From positions 98,471,591 through 98,535,590 of the forward strand of contig NW_023604295.1 in assembly GCF_014898055.3 (NCBI RefSeq): 64,000 nt of DNA, read 5' to 3'. Positions 10,381-22,196 of this stretch are shown here, piece after piece (the stretch's first letter is position 1; each line of letters starts with the position of its first letter). Position numbers and translations under genes: made by a program. The notes beneath the pieces were generated by a model. It saw only the letters and a list, made by a program, of their open reading frames with translations. It was not told where the DNA came from and ran no database searches. The DNA is from Talpa occidentalis. Its lineage: Eukaryota > Chordata > Mammalia > Eulipotyphla > Talpidae.

Positions 10381-11036
10381 TTTTTTTATATATTTCTTCA
10401 GTTATTTTTATTTCTTACAGTAAAACCAGAATTTATTTCATGTTAAGAGATTATTCCCATTGTATCTATTTTTTTTAAATAATAAATTTTATTTTTATAT
10501 TCCCCCATACAATTGCAAATGCCCCATTCTGACCCCAATCCCTCCCCTCCCGCCCCCCACCCCCCAAAAAGTGTCTCTGGTTCATAGTTTTTTGTTGATT
10601 TTGATTTTCACTTTCTTATAGTTATTCATTTTCCTGGTCCCTTATTTAAGTTTTCTAGATTCCTGCTATGAGTGAGACCATCCGGTAATTTTCTTTTTCT
10701 TTTTGGCTTATTTTGCTGAGCATGATCCCTTCCAGCACCATCCATGTTGCTGCAAATTGCATGTGTTTATCTTTTTTGAATGCTGAGTAATATTCCATGG
10801 TATATATGTACCACATCTTCTTGATCCAGTCATCTATTTTTGGGCATTTGGGTTGTTTCCAAAGCTTAGCTATTGTAAATAGTGCTGCTATAAACATAGG
10901 GGTGCAGGTGTTCTTTGGAATTGATGTTTCTGTGTCCTTTGGGTAAATACCTAGGAGTGGAATTGCTGGATCATATGGAAGCTCTATGTTTAGTAGGTCC
11001 AGAAATCTCCACACAGCTCTCCATAGTGGTTGGACC
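10381..11036 (-). mobile_element. L1 3' end with apparent 3' transduction, inside Tigger1
   Basis: The L1 part, about 10470-11036, ends at the same G-rich 3' UTR as the long L1. A 16-bp target duplication taactggcctgattta flanks the whole insert (10365-10380 and 11037-11052). About 85 bp between the L1 A-run (near 10470) and the left duplication are not L1 and finish in a second short A-rich end. Confidence 0.8.
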
Positions 11037-11599
11037 TAACTGGCCTGATTTAAATATTGTTGTATCTCAGGGAATAAGGACGTCCAAGGAGAGGGAGAAA
11101 GCCAGGGGATGGCAGGTGGGTGGAACAATCAGAACACACGCAATGTTTATTAAGCTTATCTTATATGGACACAGTTCTAGGTGCCCCAAAATAATTACAA
11201 TAGCAGCATCAAAGGTCATAGATCACCAGAACAGATATAGTAATAATGAAAAAGTCTAAATGCTGCAAGAATTACCAAAGTGTGACCCAGAAGAACAAAG
11301 TGAGCAGTGCTGTTGACTTGCTCAAGGCAGGGTTGCCACAGACCTTCAATTTGTGAAAAATGCCATATCTGAGAAGTGCAACAAAGTGGAGTGTAGTACC
11401 GTGAGATAGCCTGTACTTGGCTACAGAGAATGAGATTAATTTCTTTCCAGGCAAAGACATTTTGTTTGGTGAACACATTTTGAATGGGAATTGATTTTTT
11501 TTTTACTTCATATTTAAAATTCACATTGGCTTTTTCTTGATTCTCTAAGCTCCAGAAGTCAGATCTAAGTAGATAGAGCTAATATAATTTGACATTCAA

Positions 11600-12035
11600 A
11601 TATCACAGTTCTATAGAAATTTCAAAGGATCCAATTATTCTACTTCTGGGTATTTACCTGAATAATACAAAAACACTAATTCTAAGAAATATATGCACCA
11701 TGGTCATTGCCACATTATTTACAATCACTAATAGCTAGTGATTGGGAAATTCATCCAATCGACAGATGATTGGATAAAGATGTGGTATACATATACAATA
11801 GATATTGTTTACACACACCACTATAATCGATATATACTCAGCTATTTAAAAAAAAAAAAAAGATGAAATTCTGCCATTTGCAGCAACACAGATAGATAGA
11901 CCTAAAAGGTATTATGCTTAGTGAAATAAGTCAGATCAAGAAAGACAAACACCATAAGTTTTCACTCATATGTGGTACACAGAGAAACGAAATAAGCATA
12001 CTAAATTAAATAAATAAATAAATTTTAGACTGTAA
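11600..12035 (+). mobile_element. L1 ORF2/3' UTR relic
   Basis: Reads like the ORF2 end (tctgggtatttacctga, gatgtggtatacatata, gtgaaataagtcag) with many changes; ends in taaataaataaat. Confidence 0.7.
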
Positions 12036-12599
12036 GACTCAAATTAGTGGTTACCTAAAGAGAATGCACTCTCGGTGTATTGACTGAAGCCTTTGTTGCA
12101 AATGCATCACAGTTCAACTTTTCCATCTGCCCAGTCACATTTTCTTCATTTCTCCAAATTCCTGCATACAAATCTCCATGTCAGAGTCTCTCCAAGCCAA
12201 TTTCAGACAATTGGTGCTAGGAATCACTACAGAAGCAGCCATTATAGTGGATTTCAGAGCCAAATCATGAAGCCCGATCAGTCTGTGGCATCTACAGTAA
12301 AACAGGAAAGATTTCATTGAATGGTGAACTTACCGGGATGAAAATGAATTACTGGGAAGAAAGCAATACCTGGCATTGGAAATATCCCAGATATTGGAGA
12401 AGTTTGAGTAATAGAGTAATTACAAGAAGTAACATTCACAAATAACATGGAATTGAATGAGAATAGCTGAGATAATCATTGCATTTCAGAAAAAAAATGA
12501 AAGGCAGAGGGTGGCACCAGATGATTTCAAGTGTTTTAGTCAAATTTTTCAATGAAACTATCAATCATTATATAGATACATGGTTACTATCTTAAATCA

Positions 12600-13110
12600 A
12601 CATTGATAAGGAAACCATTTTAAGAAACAACTGCTAATAACATCATCAAAATATAGTGAAATACTTAGGAATAAACATAAATAAGGAGGCAAAAGAATTA
12701 TAAAATGAAAATTATAAAACCCTGAATGAAACCAAAGACAAACTAGTGGAAAGACATCAGTGTTCATGGGTTACTAGACTTAAAATTGTTAAGATGTCAA
12801 CAGTACCAAAAAAAATCTACAGAGTTAATACAATCCCTGTCAAAATGCCCATAATGTTTTTCACAAAAATAGAAAAATCCATCCTAAAATTCATATGGAA
12901 TCTGAAGAGGCCCCAAATAGCCCAAAAAGGCTTGAAAGGAAGAATCAAGTTAGAGATTTCATACTTACTAGTTTCAAAACCTATTATAATGGGAAAAGTA
13001 CAGTCTTTCCAACAAACTTTATTAACTGGGAATACACATGCAAAAGAATGAAATTGAATTCTTATTTTGCACCATATAAAAAAAACTTAATTTAAAATGG
13101 ATCAAAAGCC
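12600..13110 (+). mobile_element. L1 ORF2 relic, plus strand
   Basis: Translation KKIYRVNTIPVKMPIMFFT and EKSILKFIWNLKRPQIAQK is diverged L1 ORF2. Confidence 0.7.
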
Positions 13111-13750
13111 TTTCAACCAGAACCGCCATCTTCCAGTAAGTTGCCAAAATGACCAACACATAGGGTAAGAAGAAAGGCCCCAGCTCTATGTTCTCTAGGC
13201 TTTTTAGAAAACATGTTGTTCCTTTGGCCATATACATGCAATCTACAAGAAAGGCGATAGGGCGCTGTTCAAAAAAGAATGCTCCACTAACATTATCACA
13301 GCTAAACTATAATGTTACCCTGCATGCAGTCGGCACTGTTGTAGACAAGCAAGTGTAGGGTTAGCACCCAAATGGCACACTGGTTACCAGAAAGGGCCTC
13401 AGGAATGTGGGTCTTGGTCACTCCACCAGGTCAGCCTCCTATACCAACAGAAGTGGAAACTCAGGGTGTCCTGCAGGTGACTTCACTCTAGAAGTCAAGC
13501 TATGTTTATGAAAAATTAAAAAAGAAGGAAAAGTGAAGGGGAGGAAAGGAAGGATAAGGAAGGAGAGAGAGACTAAGAAGTTAGTTTAAAGGGTTCCCTG
13601 CATGGCAATGCTTCTAGGAACTTCCCAGAGCAACCCAAGTCCTCTCAATAGAATACCCCTTATCCCTAGACCTCAAAGTTCCAGTGAGCATATCACAATC
13701 CAAAGTAGAAGTTCAGGAAATAACCCAAGATAAATGAAGGAAAATGGAAA
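13111..13750. other. No gene or repeat recognised
   Basis: Contains only a purine-rich stretch (13505-13575). Confidence 0.5.
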
Positions 13751-13767
13751 AGAAATAACAAAATCAG

Positions 13768-14038
13768 GGCCTCCCTGGTGGCGCAGCGGTTGAGTGCTGG
13801 GTTGCAAAGCTGCCTGCAGCCTCTGCTGCACCAGTTCAATCCCCGGCTGCTCCCCGGCCACTGGAGGAGGCGCAGACCTCCTCTGCCGCCCACTGCTCCC
13901 CTCAGCAGTGTACTTTGGTCCTTCTGCCTGCTCTGCTCCCCGCTCTGTCTCTGGTGAATTCTCTCACCCTCCCGCGCTTCTGACTGTACCCAGTGCTTGT
14001 ATAAATAAATAAATAAATCCTTAAAAAAAAGAGAGAGA
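13768..14038 (+). mobile_element. tRNA-derived SINE, younger type
   Basis: Perfect 16-bp target duplication gaaataacaaaatcag (13752-13767 and 14039-14054). Lacks part of the region after the B box. Confidence 0.92.
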
Positions 14039-14153
14039 GAAATAACAAAATCAGCCTGTCAAACAATAAAGATATTCATCAGATCTATATCAATTTTTCA
14101 ACAAAATAAAAGAGGGGAAAATGAGGCTATGGAATAAGAAACTATCAAAAATG

Positions 14154-14421
14154 GGCCTCCCCGGTGGCGCAGCGGTTGAACGCCGTGCTATGAAGCTGTC
14201 TGCAGCCTCTGCAGCGCCGGTTCGATTCCCCGCCAGCCAGGGAGAACCCCACATGGCACAGCAGACCTCTCCTGCCTCGCCCGCTGCTCCCCTCAGCAGT
14301 GTCTTTGGTCCGTCTGCCTGTTCTGCTCCCCACTTTGGCTCTGGTGAATTCTCTCACCCTCCCGCGCTTCTGACCTGTACCCCAGTTCTTGTAAAAAATA
14401 AATAAACAAATCTTAAAACAA
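14154..14421 (+). mobile_element. tRNA-derived SINE, intermediate type
   Basis: Mixes the younger head and body with the older cagttcttgt end. Target duplication aagaaactatcaaa(a)atg on both sides. Confidence 0.9.
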
Positions 14422-14439
14422 AAGAAACTATCAAAATGA

Positions 14440-15280
14440 CATAGCTATTTTTACTGATTAAAATGAATATACAGAGTTATGCTAAGTAAACATTTAGATA
14501 GACATATAACTTATGAATGTAAACAGGTTAGAAATAACTAAAGATTCAAAGAAACAATGACAACTCACCACAGAAGGGGCACAAATATAAAAATTATAAA
14601 AAGAGAATAAAAGATAGTAGAGGAAAGGAAGTTCGAACATGTAATTAGTGATACTCCAGAAGGAGAAAGTAGGGAAAATGGGGTGGAGGGAAATATTCAA
14701 AGAGATTTATAATGAATGAGAATGCTCCTAACTGATGAGAGAGAGAGATCATTTATTTCAACGACACATACTTCTGAGTGTCCACTATAGAGCTGAGAGT
14801 GCTCCAAAAATGAGAATACAGTAAAGAGCAGTTAAAATAACTGCCATCATGAACTTAAACTCTGGTGGAGAGATTACAAAGGACAAACAAGAGAGACAAA
14901 GAAAGCGCACAGAAATTAAACACTGATAAGCGTTAAGGATTAAATGAAGGCAGAAAGGAGAGCTAGAAGGTCAGCGATTGCCATTTCGGATTGTGTGCTC
15001 AGGGAAAATCTATGAGAGGAAGCTGTCTGAGCAACAGTCTGAAAGACATGAGGCACCAAACAGATGAGTAGAAGAACAACTGCAAAATCTATAAGTATGT
15101 ATGTCAATTTCTAGGGAAGGCATAGAGGCCAGGGAACTGTAACCAAAGAAACAAGGAAAGGGATAGGAGGTACCATCTGACAAGTAATGGGGATGGGCCA
15201 GATCATATAGCTAGGCCCATATGAAAATATTTGGGGGAGTGGGTCATTTGAGTAATAAGGAGTCAACTGTATGGTGAAGA
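14440..15280. other. No gene; possible ancient interspersed repeat
   Basis: 14760-15280 has the texture of an old repeat (gccatcatgaacttaaactctgg, gccagatcatatagctaggcc), but I cannot name the family. Confidence 0.35.
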
Positions 15281-15292
15281 AGGGAATTAGAT

Positions 15293-15560
15293 TTTTTTTT
15301 AAGATTTATTTATTTATTTATACAAGCACCGGGTACAGTCAGAAGCGCAGGAGGGTGAGCGAATTCACCAGAGCCAGAGCAGGGAGCAGAGCAGGCAGAA
15401 GGACCAAAGTACACTGCTGAGGGGAGCAGTGGGCAGCAGGAGAGGTCTGCGCGCCATGTGGGACCCTGGCTGGTGGCCGGGTATCGAACTGGTGCTGCAG
15501 AGGCTGCGGGCAGCTTCGCAGCCAGCCCAGCACTCAACCTCTGAGCCACCAGGGAAGGCC
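15293..15560 (-). mobile_element. tRNA-derived SINE, younger type, inserted at the tail of another SINE
   Basis: Target duplication gggaattagattttttt (15282 on and 15562 on), which includes the T-run of the neighbouring older SINE. Confidence 0.9.
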
Positions 15561-15571
15561 CGGGAATTAGA

Positions 15572-15828
15572 TTTTTTTTTTAAAGATTCATTTATTTATG
15601 CATATAAGAACTGGGGTACAGACCAGAGGTGTAGGGGGTGAGAGGATTCACCAGAGACAGAGTAGACTGACTGAAATACACTGGAGGGGAGCAGCAGGCG
15701 AGACAGGAGAGGTCTGCTGTGCCATATAGGTCACCTCCTTGGCCAGCTGGGGATTGAATTCATGCTGCAGTGGCTGCAGATAGCTTCTTAGTGCTGTGTC
15801 TTAACCCCTTGCACCACCAGGGAGGCCC
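15572..15828 (-). mobile_element. tRNA-derived SINE, older type
   Basis: Head at 15828 (ggaggccc); original target duplication gaattag / gaaattag spans this and the SINE inserted in its tail. Confidence 0.88.
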
Positions 15829-17185
15829 CAGAAATTAGGCTTTTGATGGTAAACATAACATAGTATTTACAGATGTTAATCTGTAATGATACATACCTGA
15901 AATGTTATAAACGAACGCTAATTCAAATTAAAAAATTTTAAATAAGTGCGTGGGGAGTTAAGAATCTGTTGTAGACTCAGTGCTAAGGTAGATCATTTCT
16001 CTCAGCGAGTCTGTATGTGCATGATGCATGGAGATTGTTCAAACTTCTATTTCTACTGGTCCTTTGCACTTCACCTATTTGATGTAGACTTAATTCATTT
16101 CCTGTAAAAACTCACCAATAACCTAAGCTATGGTCAAGTCCATAGCTTGTCTTTGCCTTACTTGAATCTTCTCTTGTAAGATTGTCTTTGCCTTACTTGA
16201 ATCTTCTGCCATATTTGAAGTTGATGTCTATGATCTTCTCCTGAAAATTCCTATCTAGTAGCTTCTGTCATGGCATCTCTGGTGATTTCGTCTGTTTCCC
16301 TTGTGTTTCATCTGTTCCTGAGGTCACTCAACTACATGTGCAATTCCAGGCCCCATTCCTCCCCATCTGCAGTTCTCTGACACAGTCAGCCCTCTGTGTG
16401 AAGGTCCCAACTATTTCCCTCCAGCTTAGATGGGTTCCCAGCCTTCACTCTCTCACTTCAGCTCACTATTGAATGAATCTTTGCTGCTCTCCTGATGGCA
16501 CCTCTTGCTCAACAAATCCAAAATAAAAATCACATCCTCCTTTCTGCCCTTGCATTTATTTCCTTGCTATTACTGCCTTGCTATCACTTCCTTCCAGCCA
16601 GTGACTTGAACCACCAGAACCAGATTTCTCCTCAACTCCTCTTGCTCTCAGGTTAAATCTCAATGAAAGTTCTGCTTCTGTGTTTGTTTCTTAATATTCT
16701 ATCTACTATGTCCATTGGTGCTCCCAAACAAATATAGTAGATTTCCCTTTTATATTAGATCTGTCATTCTTGGCAAAACCTGTAGGAGATGTTTGCTCAG
16801 TGATCAAGGTTGATCTCCCTTAAGCTATCCTACCAGCCAACATGTACACTGACAGCTTCAGGAGTCCAGAAGGTAGAGCATACAAGAGTCAGTAAGACAT
16901 GTTTGAACAAGGGTAGGAACAAAGAGATGTTGAGAATAAAACAAGAAGCATAGACGTTCATCATTTGTAGCTTTTGTTTTTATAAAATTTATGATTGTAA
17001 TTTTCCATGTAGCTTTTATTAATATACAGTTGTATATTTCTAGTGCAAGAATGTCTTACAACACCTTGTGAACTCTTAAAGACAATGCTTAATTCTTCTT
17101 TAAGTCCAACTAATTGCTTAAAAATTAGTAGTGACAAAAAGGATGTATCAATCATAGCTATGACTATGGATTAGAATCTGGATAG
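15829..17185. other. No gene recognised
   Basis: AT-rich sequence with a short 35-bp direct duplication. Confidence 0.5.
16148..16207. repeat. Short direct duplication, two copies, period 35 bp
   Basis: tgtctttgccttacttgaa... through cttct occurs twice, separated by cttgtaagat. Confidence 0.85.
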
Positions 17186-17189
17186 TGGT

Positions 17190-17450
17190 TACTCTTTTTT
17201 ATTGTGATAAAGTATTGTGTCCTAAAATTTTCCATTTTAACCATGTGCAGTTATAGATCATTGGTATTTAATATATTGATAATGTTGTGCAACATGGGTC
17301 ACTGTCCATCTCCGTATTTTTTCATCTTCCCCAAGTGGAAATCTATACTCATTCAACACTAACACCCCAGCCTGCCACAGCCCCTAGCAACCACCATTTT
17401 ACCTCCTGCCTATGAGAATTTGATTTCTCTAAGAACCCATATATATGTAT
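17190..17450. mobile_element. Old L1 3' UTR fragment
   Basis: Diverged match to the common mammalian L1M tail (gttgtgcaac, ccatctcc, ttttcatcttcccc, cccctagcaaccaccatt). Orientation not assigned. Confidence 0.5.
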
Positions 17451-17882
17451 TATCTAATTTAAAAACTTTGAAAAGGCACAATTAGTACCAACTAGCAATC
17501 TACCCCTAGGTATATACAATAAGTATATGTGTAAAGAGTCCATGATTTAAATCAATTTTGTTTGGAGGGAAGACAGCAGACCCGCCAAGGGTCTTTCATG
17601 GGGTCCTGTGTTTTGCGTTCATGAGTTCAATTAATCCTCATGACATCCCTGCAGTGGAGGGATGTTATACTTCCTCCTCACAGATGAAGGATGGTAAGTT
17701 TCTAAAAGTTACCTGCTCACATTAAAATACAGCTGAATAAAATTAAAATGTGACATTTTGATTTTCATAACTTCTGCTTTATCCAAGGCTCCTCATCCTT
17801 AATAAATAAACTTTGATGTCTAAAGGAGTAAAGGGATGTGACGCATACAACCTACCCTCAAATAGCTAAGAAATAACCATAC

Positions 17883-18168
17883 TGGGCCTCCCCTGGTGGC
17901 GCAGCGGTTGAGCGCTGGGTTGCAAAGCTGCCCGCAGCCTCTGCAGCGCCAGTTCGATCCCCGGCTGCTCCCCGGCCACCAGAGAAGGGTCCCACATGGC
18001 GCGCAAACCTCTCCTGCCGCCCGCTGCTCCCCTCAGCAGTGTACTTCGGTCCTTCTGCCTGCTCTGCTCCCCGCTCTGGCTCTGGTGAATTCTCTCACCC
18101 TCCCACGCTTCTGACTGTACCCAGTGCTTGTATAAACAAATAAATAAATCTTTAAAAAAAAAAAAAAA
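17883..18168 (+). mobile_element. tRNA-derived SINE, younger type
   Basis: Perfect 14-bp target duplication agaaataaccatac (17869-17882 and 18169-18182) and a 16-A tail. Confidence 0.93.
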
Positions 18169-18289
18169 AGAAATAACCATACATCTATATGAGCAGGGAG
18201 AAAGAGAGTGACCAAGCAAAATGGCTTTAAAAAAAAAAAAAAAGTGAATTTGGTTATGGTAGGATTATCATAGTTCCATCACATTTTTT

Positions 18290-18698
18290 AATATTTTATT
18301 TTTTATGATTTTTACATCATTTATCATCTTTGTACAATGTATGCATTTTCATTTTGGTTATATTCCAAACACAATTGCAACCCCCCTTATTTTGACTCTA
18401 GTTCTTCCTCTCCCTGCCCCTCCGTAATCCCCCCACCCCGTACTGTGTCTCTGGTTTATAGTTGCTTGTTGATTTTGATTATTACTTTGCATTGATTAGT
18501 CTTTTTCCTGGTCTCTTATTTAAGTTTTCTAAATTCCTGCTATGAGTGAGACCATCCGGTATTTTTCTTTTTCTTTCTGGCTTATTTCGCTGAGCATGAT
18601 CCCTTCTAGCTCCATCCATGTTGCTGCAAACTGCATGTGTTTATCTTTTTTGATTGCTGAGTAATATTCCATGGTGTATATGTACCACATCTTCTTGA
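18290..18698 (-). mobile_element. L1 3' end, 5'-truncated
   Basis: Same family as the long L1: C-rich tract, then gtctctggtttatag, tgagtgagaccatccggta, ending cttcttgat. Imperfect target duplication ccatcacattttttaat / ccatcatattttaatag. Confidence 0.8.
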
Positions 18699-18699
18699 T

Positions 18700-20335
18700 C
18701 CATCATATTTTAATAGCTGCTGTTCCTCTACCCTTCTGGGAAGTCGGAAGAGGCTAGGAGCATGTCCTCTGCCACCTTCAAACCATGCTTAGGCAGCTCC
18801 TCAGATATTTATTTTGCCCATTACTCCCCAAATCCTTGTTCTTTCCAACTTGTAATGAAACCACTGAGTTATCTGCAATAAGTATTTTGAGCACCTCCCA
18901 GATCAGGGATATTGATGGTGAATGAAAAAAAGAAGGAGGAGATTATGGATGTCCTTAACATATGTTCACAAATTCAATGATCTGTTCCTCTGTAAGAGGT
19001 GTAGTGGTAGTGGAGGCTGTGAAAGTACACATTTGTAGAGGTTTGAACCTATGAACCCAGAGCAGATACAAAGATGGAAGCCTACTTTACCTCAATAAAC
19101 ATACCTAGGGTGGGGGAGGGGTAGACTCTAGTTTCTCTCCCCATGTCTGTGGGCTGTGCTCTTTCCTATTTAATACAATAAAACAGGGGTGACAAGACTG
19201 ATATCAGAGGGTAGGTAATAAAAGGCACAGCAGGGCCTCCCTGTGGTGCAAGGGGTTAAGTCTCAGTGCTATAAAGCTATCAGCAGCCACTGTAGCACAC
19301 AGGCCGGATCCCCAGCCAGGGAGCTAACCCACATATGGTGCAGCAGACCTCTCCAGTCTCGCCCACTTTTCCCCTCAGCAGTGTCTTTCAGGAGATCCTC
19401 CTGTTCTGCTCCCCACTTTGTCTCTGGTGAATCCTCTCACGTCCTGCACCTCTGGCCTGCACCCCAGTTCTTGTATGCATAAATAAATAAAATAAACCTT
19501 TTTTAAAAATGAATAAAAGGGCACAGCATGGGGCTACAAGCTCAGTTTTTCATTCACTCTGAGCCCAGGTCTGGGGGAAAACATTTGCCGTGCCATTAGG
19601 ACACTCAAGCTGTCAATGGAAAGGTCCAGGGTTCTAATAACTAAAGCCACCTACCAAGAGATATGTGACGTCATCTTGGTAGCAGACCATTGGGCTTTGC
19701 CTTTAGCTGACTGCAACCTCCAAAAAATCCTGACTGCAACTTTCAGGAGCCCCTGAGCCAGAAACCCCAAGCTTAGTCATTTTCTGATTCCCCAGAAAAT
19801 GGAACTACAAATTAGAAAGTACATGTTTTATTCAGTAAATTTGGGGTAATTTGTTATATAGATAATTAATAAGCAGGGTAAAGGGAACTGTGTTCTTTGT
19901 ATTATCTTAGCAACTTTTCTGTAAGTTTGAAAATATTTTCAAGTAAGAATCTTTGTAAAAATTTAGTAAATAAATATGCTAAGTATACATTTGATTCTTG
20001 ATTCCAACACAAACTAGATACTGAATTTTGGGAAACATTTACCATTCTGAAGTTCATCTGTTGCGAAGACTGAAAAAGTCACCTTTTTTCAAAAAAGGTA
20101 GGAGAAAACTTTTGGAGGTGAAAAGCATGTTTATGGCTTTGATTGTGGTAATGGTTTCACAGATGGAGAGTTTCCCCAAACTTAAGTTGTATACTTAATA
20201 TGTACAACATTTTGTATGTCAATCATACCCCAATAAGAAGGTTGTTTTCCCTAAAAGGAAAAGATCATCTTTTCTCAATTTCATTGATTTACCAATCATT
20301 TACATAATATAATTTTGTAATATAATTACAATATA
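18700..20335. other. No gene recognised, one SINE aside
   Basis: Apart from the SINE at 19233 I see no coding, RNA or repeat signature. Confidence 0.45.
19233..19511 (+). mobile_element. tRNA-derived SINE, older type
   Basis: Target duplication aataaaag(g)gcacagca (19217-19232 and 19512-19528). Confidence 0.9.
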
Positions 20336-20339
20336 TATA

Positions 20340-20660
20340 TATATAATTTTGGGACTTCAGTCTCACCTCTCCATAGGAGAACATATTTCACACAATCTCC
20401 ACTGAAACTGAAGGGCAAATGCCCTTTATTCCCTCTCCCCATCTCCATGCCCCTACGCCCATCCTCTCTGGTAACCATTATATTGTTCACGGAGTCTAAA
20501 AATTAATTTTGCTGTATTTTACCAGTTTATTTTTCTTTGGTTATTTATAGTCTATGAATAAGTAAATAGGCAAATGCTTTTCACTTTCTGGCTTCTTTCG
20601 CGTGGCATAATCACTTTGAGGTTCATGTATTTTGTTGCAAAACATACTTTTGTAATATTT
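20340..20660 (-). mobile_element. Old L1 fragment, left part
   Basis: Diverged minus-strand L1 (ctttctggcttctttcg, gaggttcatgtattttg). The same element seems to resume near 21300 after an unrelated insert. Confidence 0.5.
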
Positions 20661-20689
20661 ACAACAAATGAGTAAAAGGCAGGGTGTAA

Positions 20690-21295
20690 TGGGCAGGGTG
20701 AGGGGCACCCCAGAACCCCAAACCTACCCTTCTAAATAGGTTCTGCCAGCTGCCACATTAAGACAAAACATACTCTAGTGCATGAAACCTTTAATGGAAA
20801 AGAACTTTAATATAATTTGTGTACAATACAGAAAAGGGGAAGAATGGGAAAGAACAAAGTTTCTAAACTAAGCACCTGAAGTTACCCATCCCCTCTGGGT
20901 AAATGCCCAAACAGGGTTGGCCCAAGCAGGGCCACTGAGGCCCGAAAGCCTGACACAAGTCTAAAGCATCTTTTGGTGGGGACCCACAGAAAAGGGTAAG
21001 AAACAACCAGTCAAGTCTGGCAGGAAAAGAGCAAAATCATTATCAAGATAAAAGCTGCCATTGGGAACCTCCCCACGGGCCTCTCACCCACATCTGTGTC
21101 ACCCAGTCCACAACCAAAAGGCAAGCACAGTTTCTTCACGTGTCTCTCTGCTCCATGTTCCTCCTCCAGGTCTCCTTCTGGCTCTCCATCCTGCTTCCTT
21201 CCTTCCTCAGTCTCCTCTGCAGCTTCTTCTCCACCTGCTCAGCTCCACCCTCCCTTGGGTGGGGCAGGGAAGTTGGAACCTCCCCTCTCCTGGGA
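20690..21295 (-). other. Unidentified insert between two pieces of one old L1; possible retrocopy
   Basis: A 0.6-kb block richer in GC than its surroundings. On the minus strand it begins with a Glu-rich frame (EEAAEETEEG, then GDLEEEHGAE) and continues as what looks like a 3' UTR with attaaa motifs near its end. I find no poly-A tail or target duplication and cannot name a source gene. Confidence 0.35.
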
Positions 21296-21299
21296 CCAA

Positions 21300-21410
21300 C
21301 CTGTTACATATATTCACTTGCTTTATCCAATCATCTGTCAATGTGCATTTCGGCTGGTTCCATCACTTGTTTATGTGAGTAACACTGCTATGAAGACAGC
21401 TGTACATAAA
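21300..21410 (-). mobile_element. Old L1 fragment, right part
   Basis: Diverged minus-strand ORF2/3' L1 sequence (tttatccaatcatctgtcaat, ggttccatcactt, aacactgctatgaag). Confidence 0.5.
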
Positions 21411-21488
21411 TTTAAAAAAAAAAAAGATAATATTTTAAAGTCACTAGAGAAGTTGACATATCATCAGTGTGCGATAAAAGTATTTAAT

Positions 21489-21548
21489 AAGTTGAGATTG
21501 TTTTAGTTTTTGTTTATATTATTAATAATATTATAGCAATCTCAACTT
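21489..21548. repeat. 12-bp inverted repeat with AT palindrome in the loop
   Basis: aagttgagattg (21489-21500) and caatctcaactt (21537-21548); the spacer contains tattattaataata. Confidence 0.85.
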
Positions 21549-21901
21549 TCAGGAATAAACTGCCACAAGCATTCCACTTTAGGATCTTTCCCAAAGCAAA
21601 ATCACTATTCTCCATTACTCCGAATATTAAAAGCCAAGCTGGGTCTCTTTCATAACGGAGTGTCTATTCAGTTATTTCTTTAGAATGACCAAAGTCATAT
21701 TAGTACTAATAGTGAGAAAGTTTGATTATCGTGCTATGGCGTTTTGTTTTGTTTTGTTTCTTTTTGCCCCCTACTGGTCATTAAAGAATTTCCCTCTATT
21801 GACTTCTCAACTACAACCACCCCAATTGGGCTACACAGATACCATTTGGGCGGAGCAAAAGTTAGTCGAGACTATCGTGATGTTTGCGACTTTGGTTTCA
21901 C

Positions 21902-21909
21902 CTACCTCA
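21902..21909. promoter_or_regulatory. Decayed CRE upstream of PRR23 copy 2
   Basis: The flanks (GCGACTTTGGTTTCAC before, CAATTTCATCCTC after) align with the other promoters, but the octamer reads CTACCTCA instead of TGACGTCA. The AATATAAG position is also lost. Confidence 0.55.
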
Positions 21910-21989
21910 ATGCAATTTCATCCTCATATACTTCCGCAACTGAATTTTGCGTGAGAAATCAAAGCGTCCATCACTCGAGGCTGGTCCTC

Positions 21990-22196
21990 ATGGGGAATCC
22001 CGAGTGCTGCGCTCCGGGAAGAAACCCTCAGAGCTCCAAGCACACGCTCCCAGGACAAGCTCACAAGAGGGATTTTGCATATGCTCCTGGGCCCCAGGCG
22101 CCCTCTGTCCTAGAGACCTCGCACCGCCGGCCGGACACAGGCTCCCAAGCCTTCTGCAGGCCTGGAAGAGAGCCACCTCCAGCGCCGGCCAGGTGA
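21990..22196 (+). other. Upstream ORF in the leader of PRR23 copy 2
   Basis: ATG at 21990 opens 68 codons (MGNPECCAPGRNPQ...) and stops at a TGA overlapping the PRR23 start codon (TGATG). Copies 1, 3 and 4 have no ATG in the equivalent leader. Such an overlap allows at most termination-reinitiation, so it would be expected to lower PRR23 output from this copy. I see no sign that the peptide itself is functional. Confidence 0.5.

Larger units (their letters stand above)
7861..11413 (-). mobile_element. Tigger1-like DNA transposon with nested insertions
   Basis: Both ends resemble the Tigger terminal inverted repeats (left caagatactcccag..., right ...gagatagcctg). Minus-strand translation at 9421-9609 gives a recognisable DDE transposase piece ([17 protein letters not shown], then [17 protein letters not shown]). 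The frame is broken throughout. It is interrupted by a SINE (8089-8533) that itself holds a retrocopy, and by an L1 (10381-11036). It also contains a 27-bp perfect inverted repeat. Confidence 0.85.
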
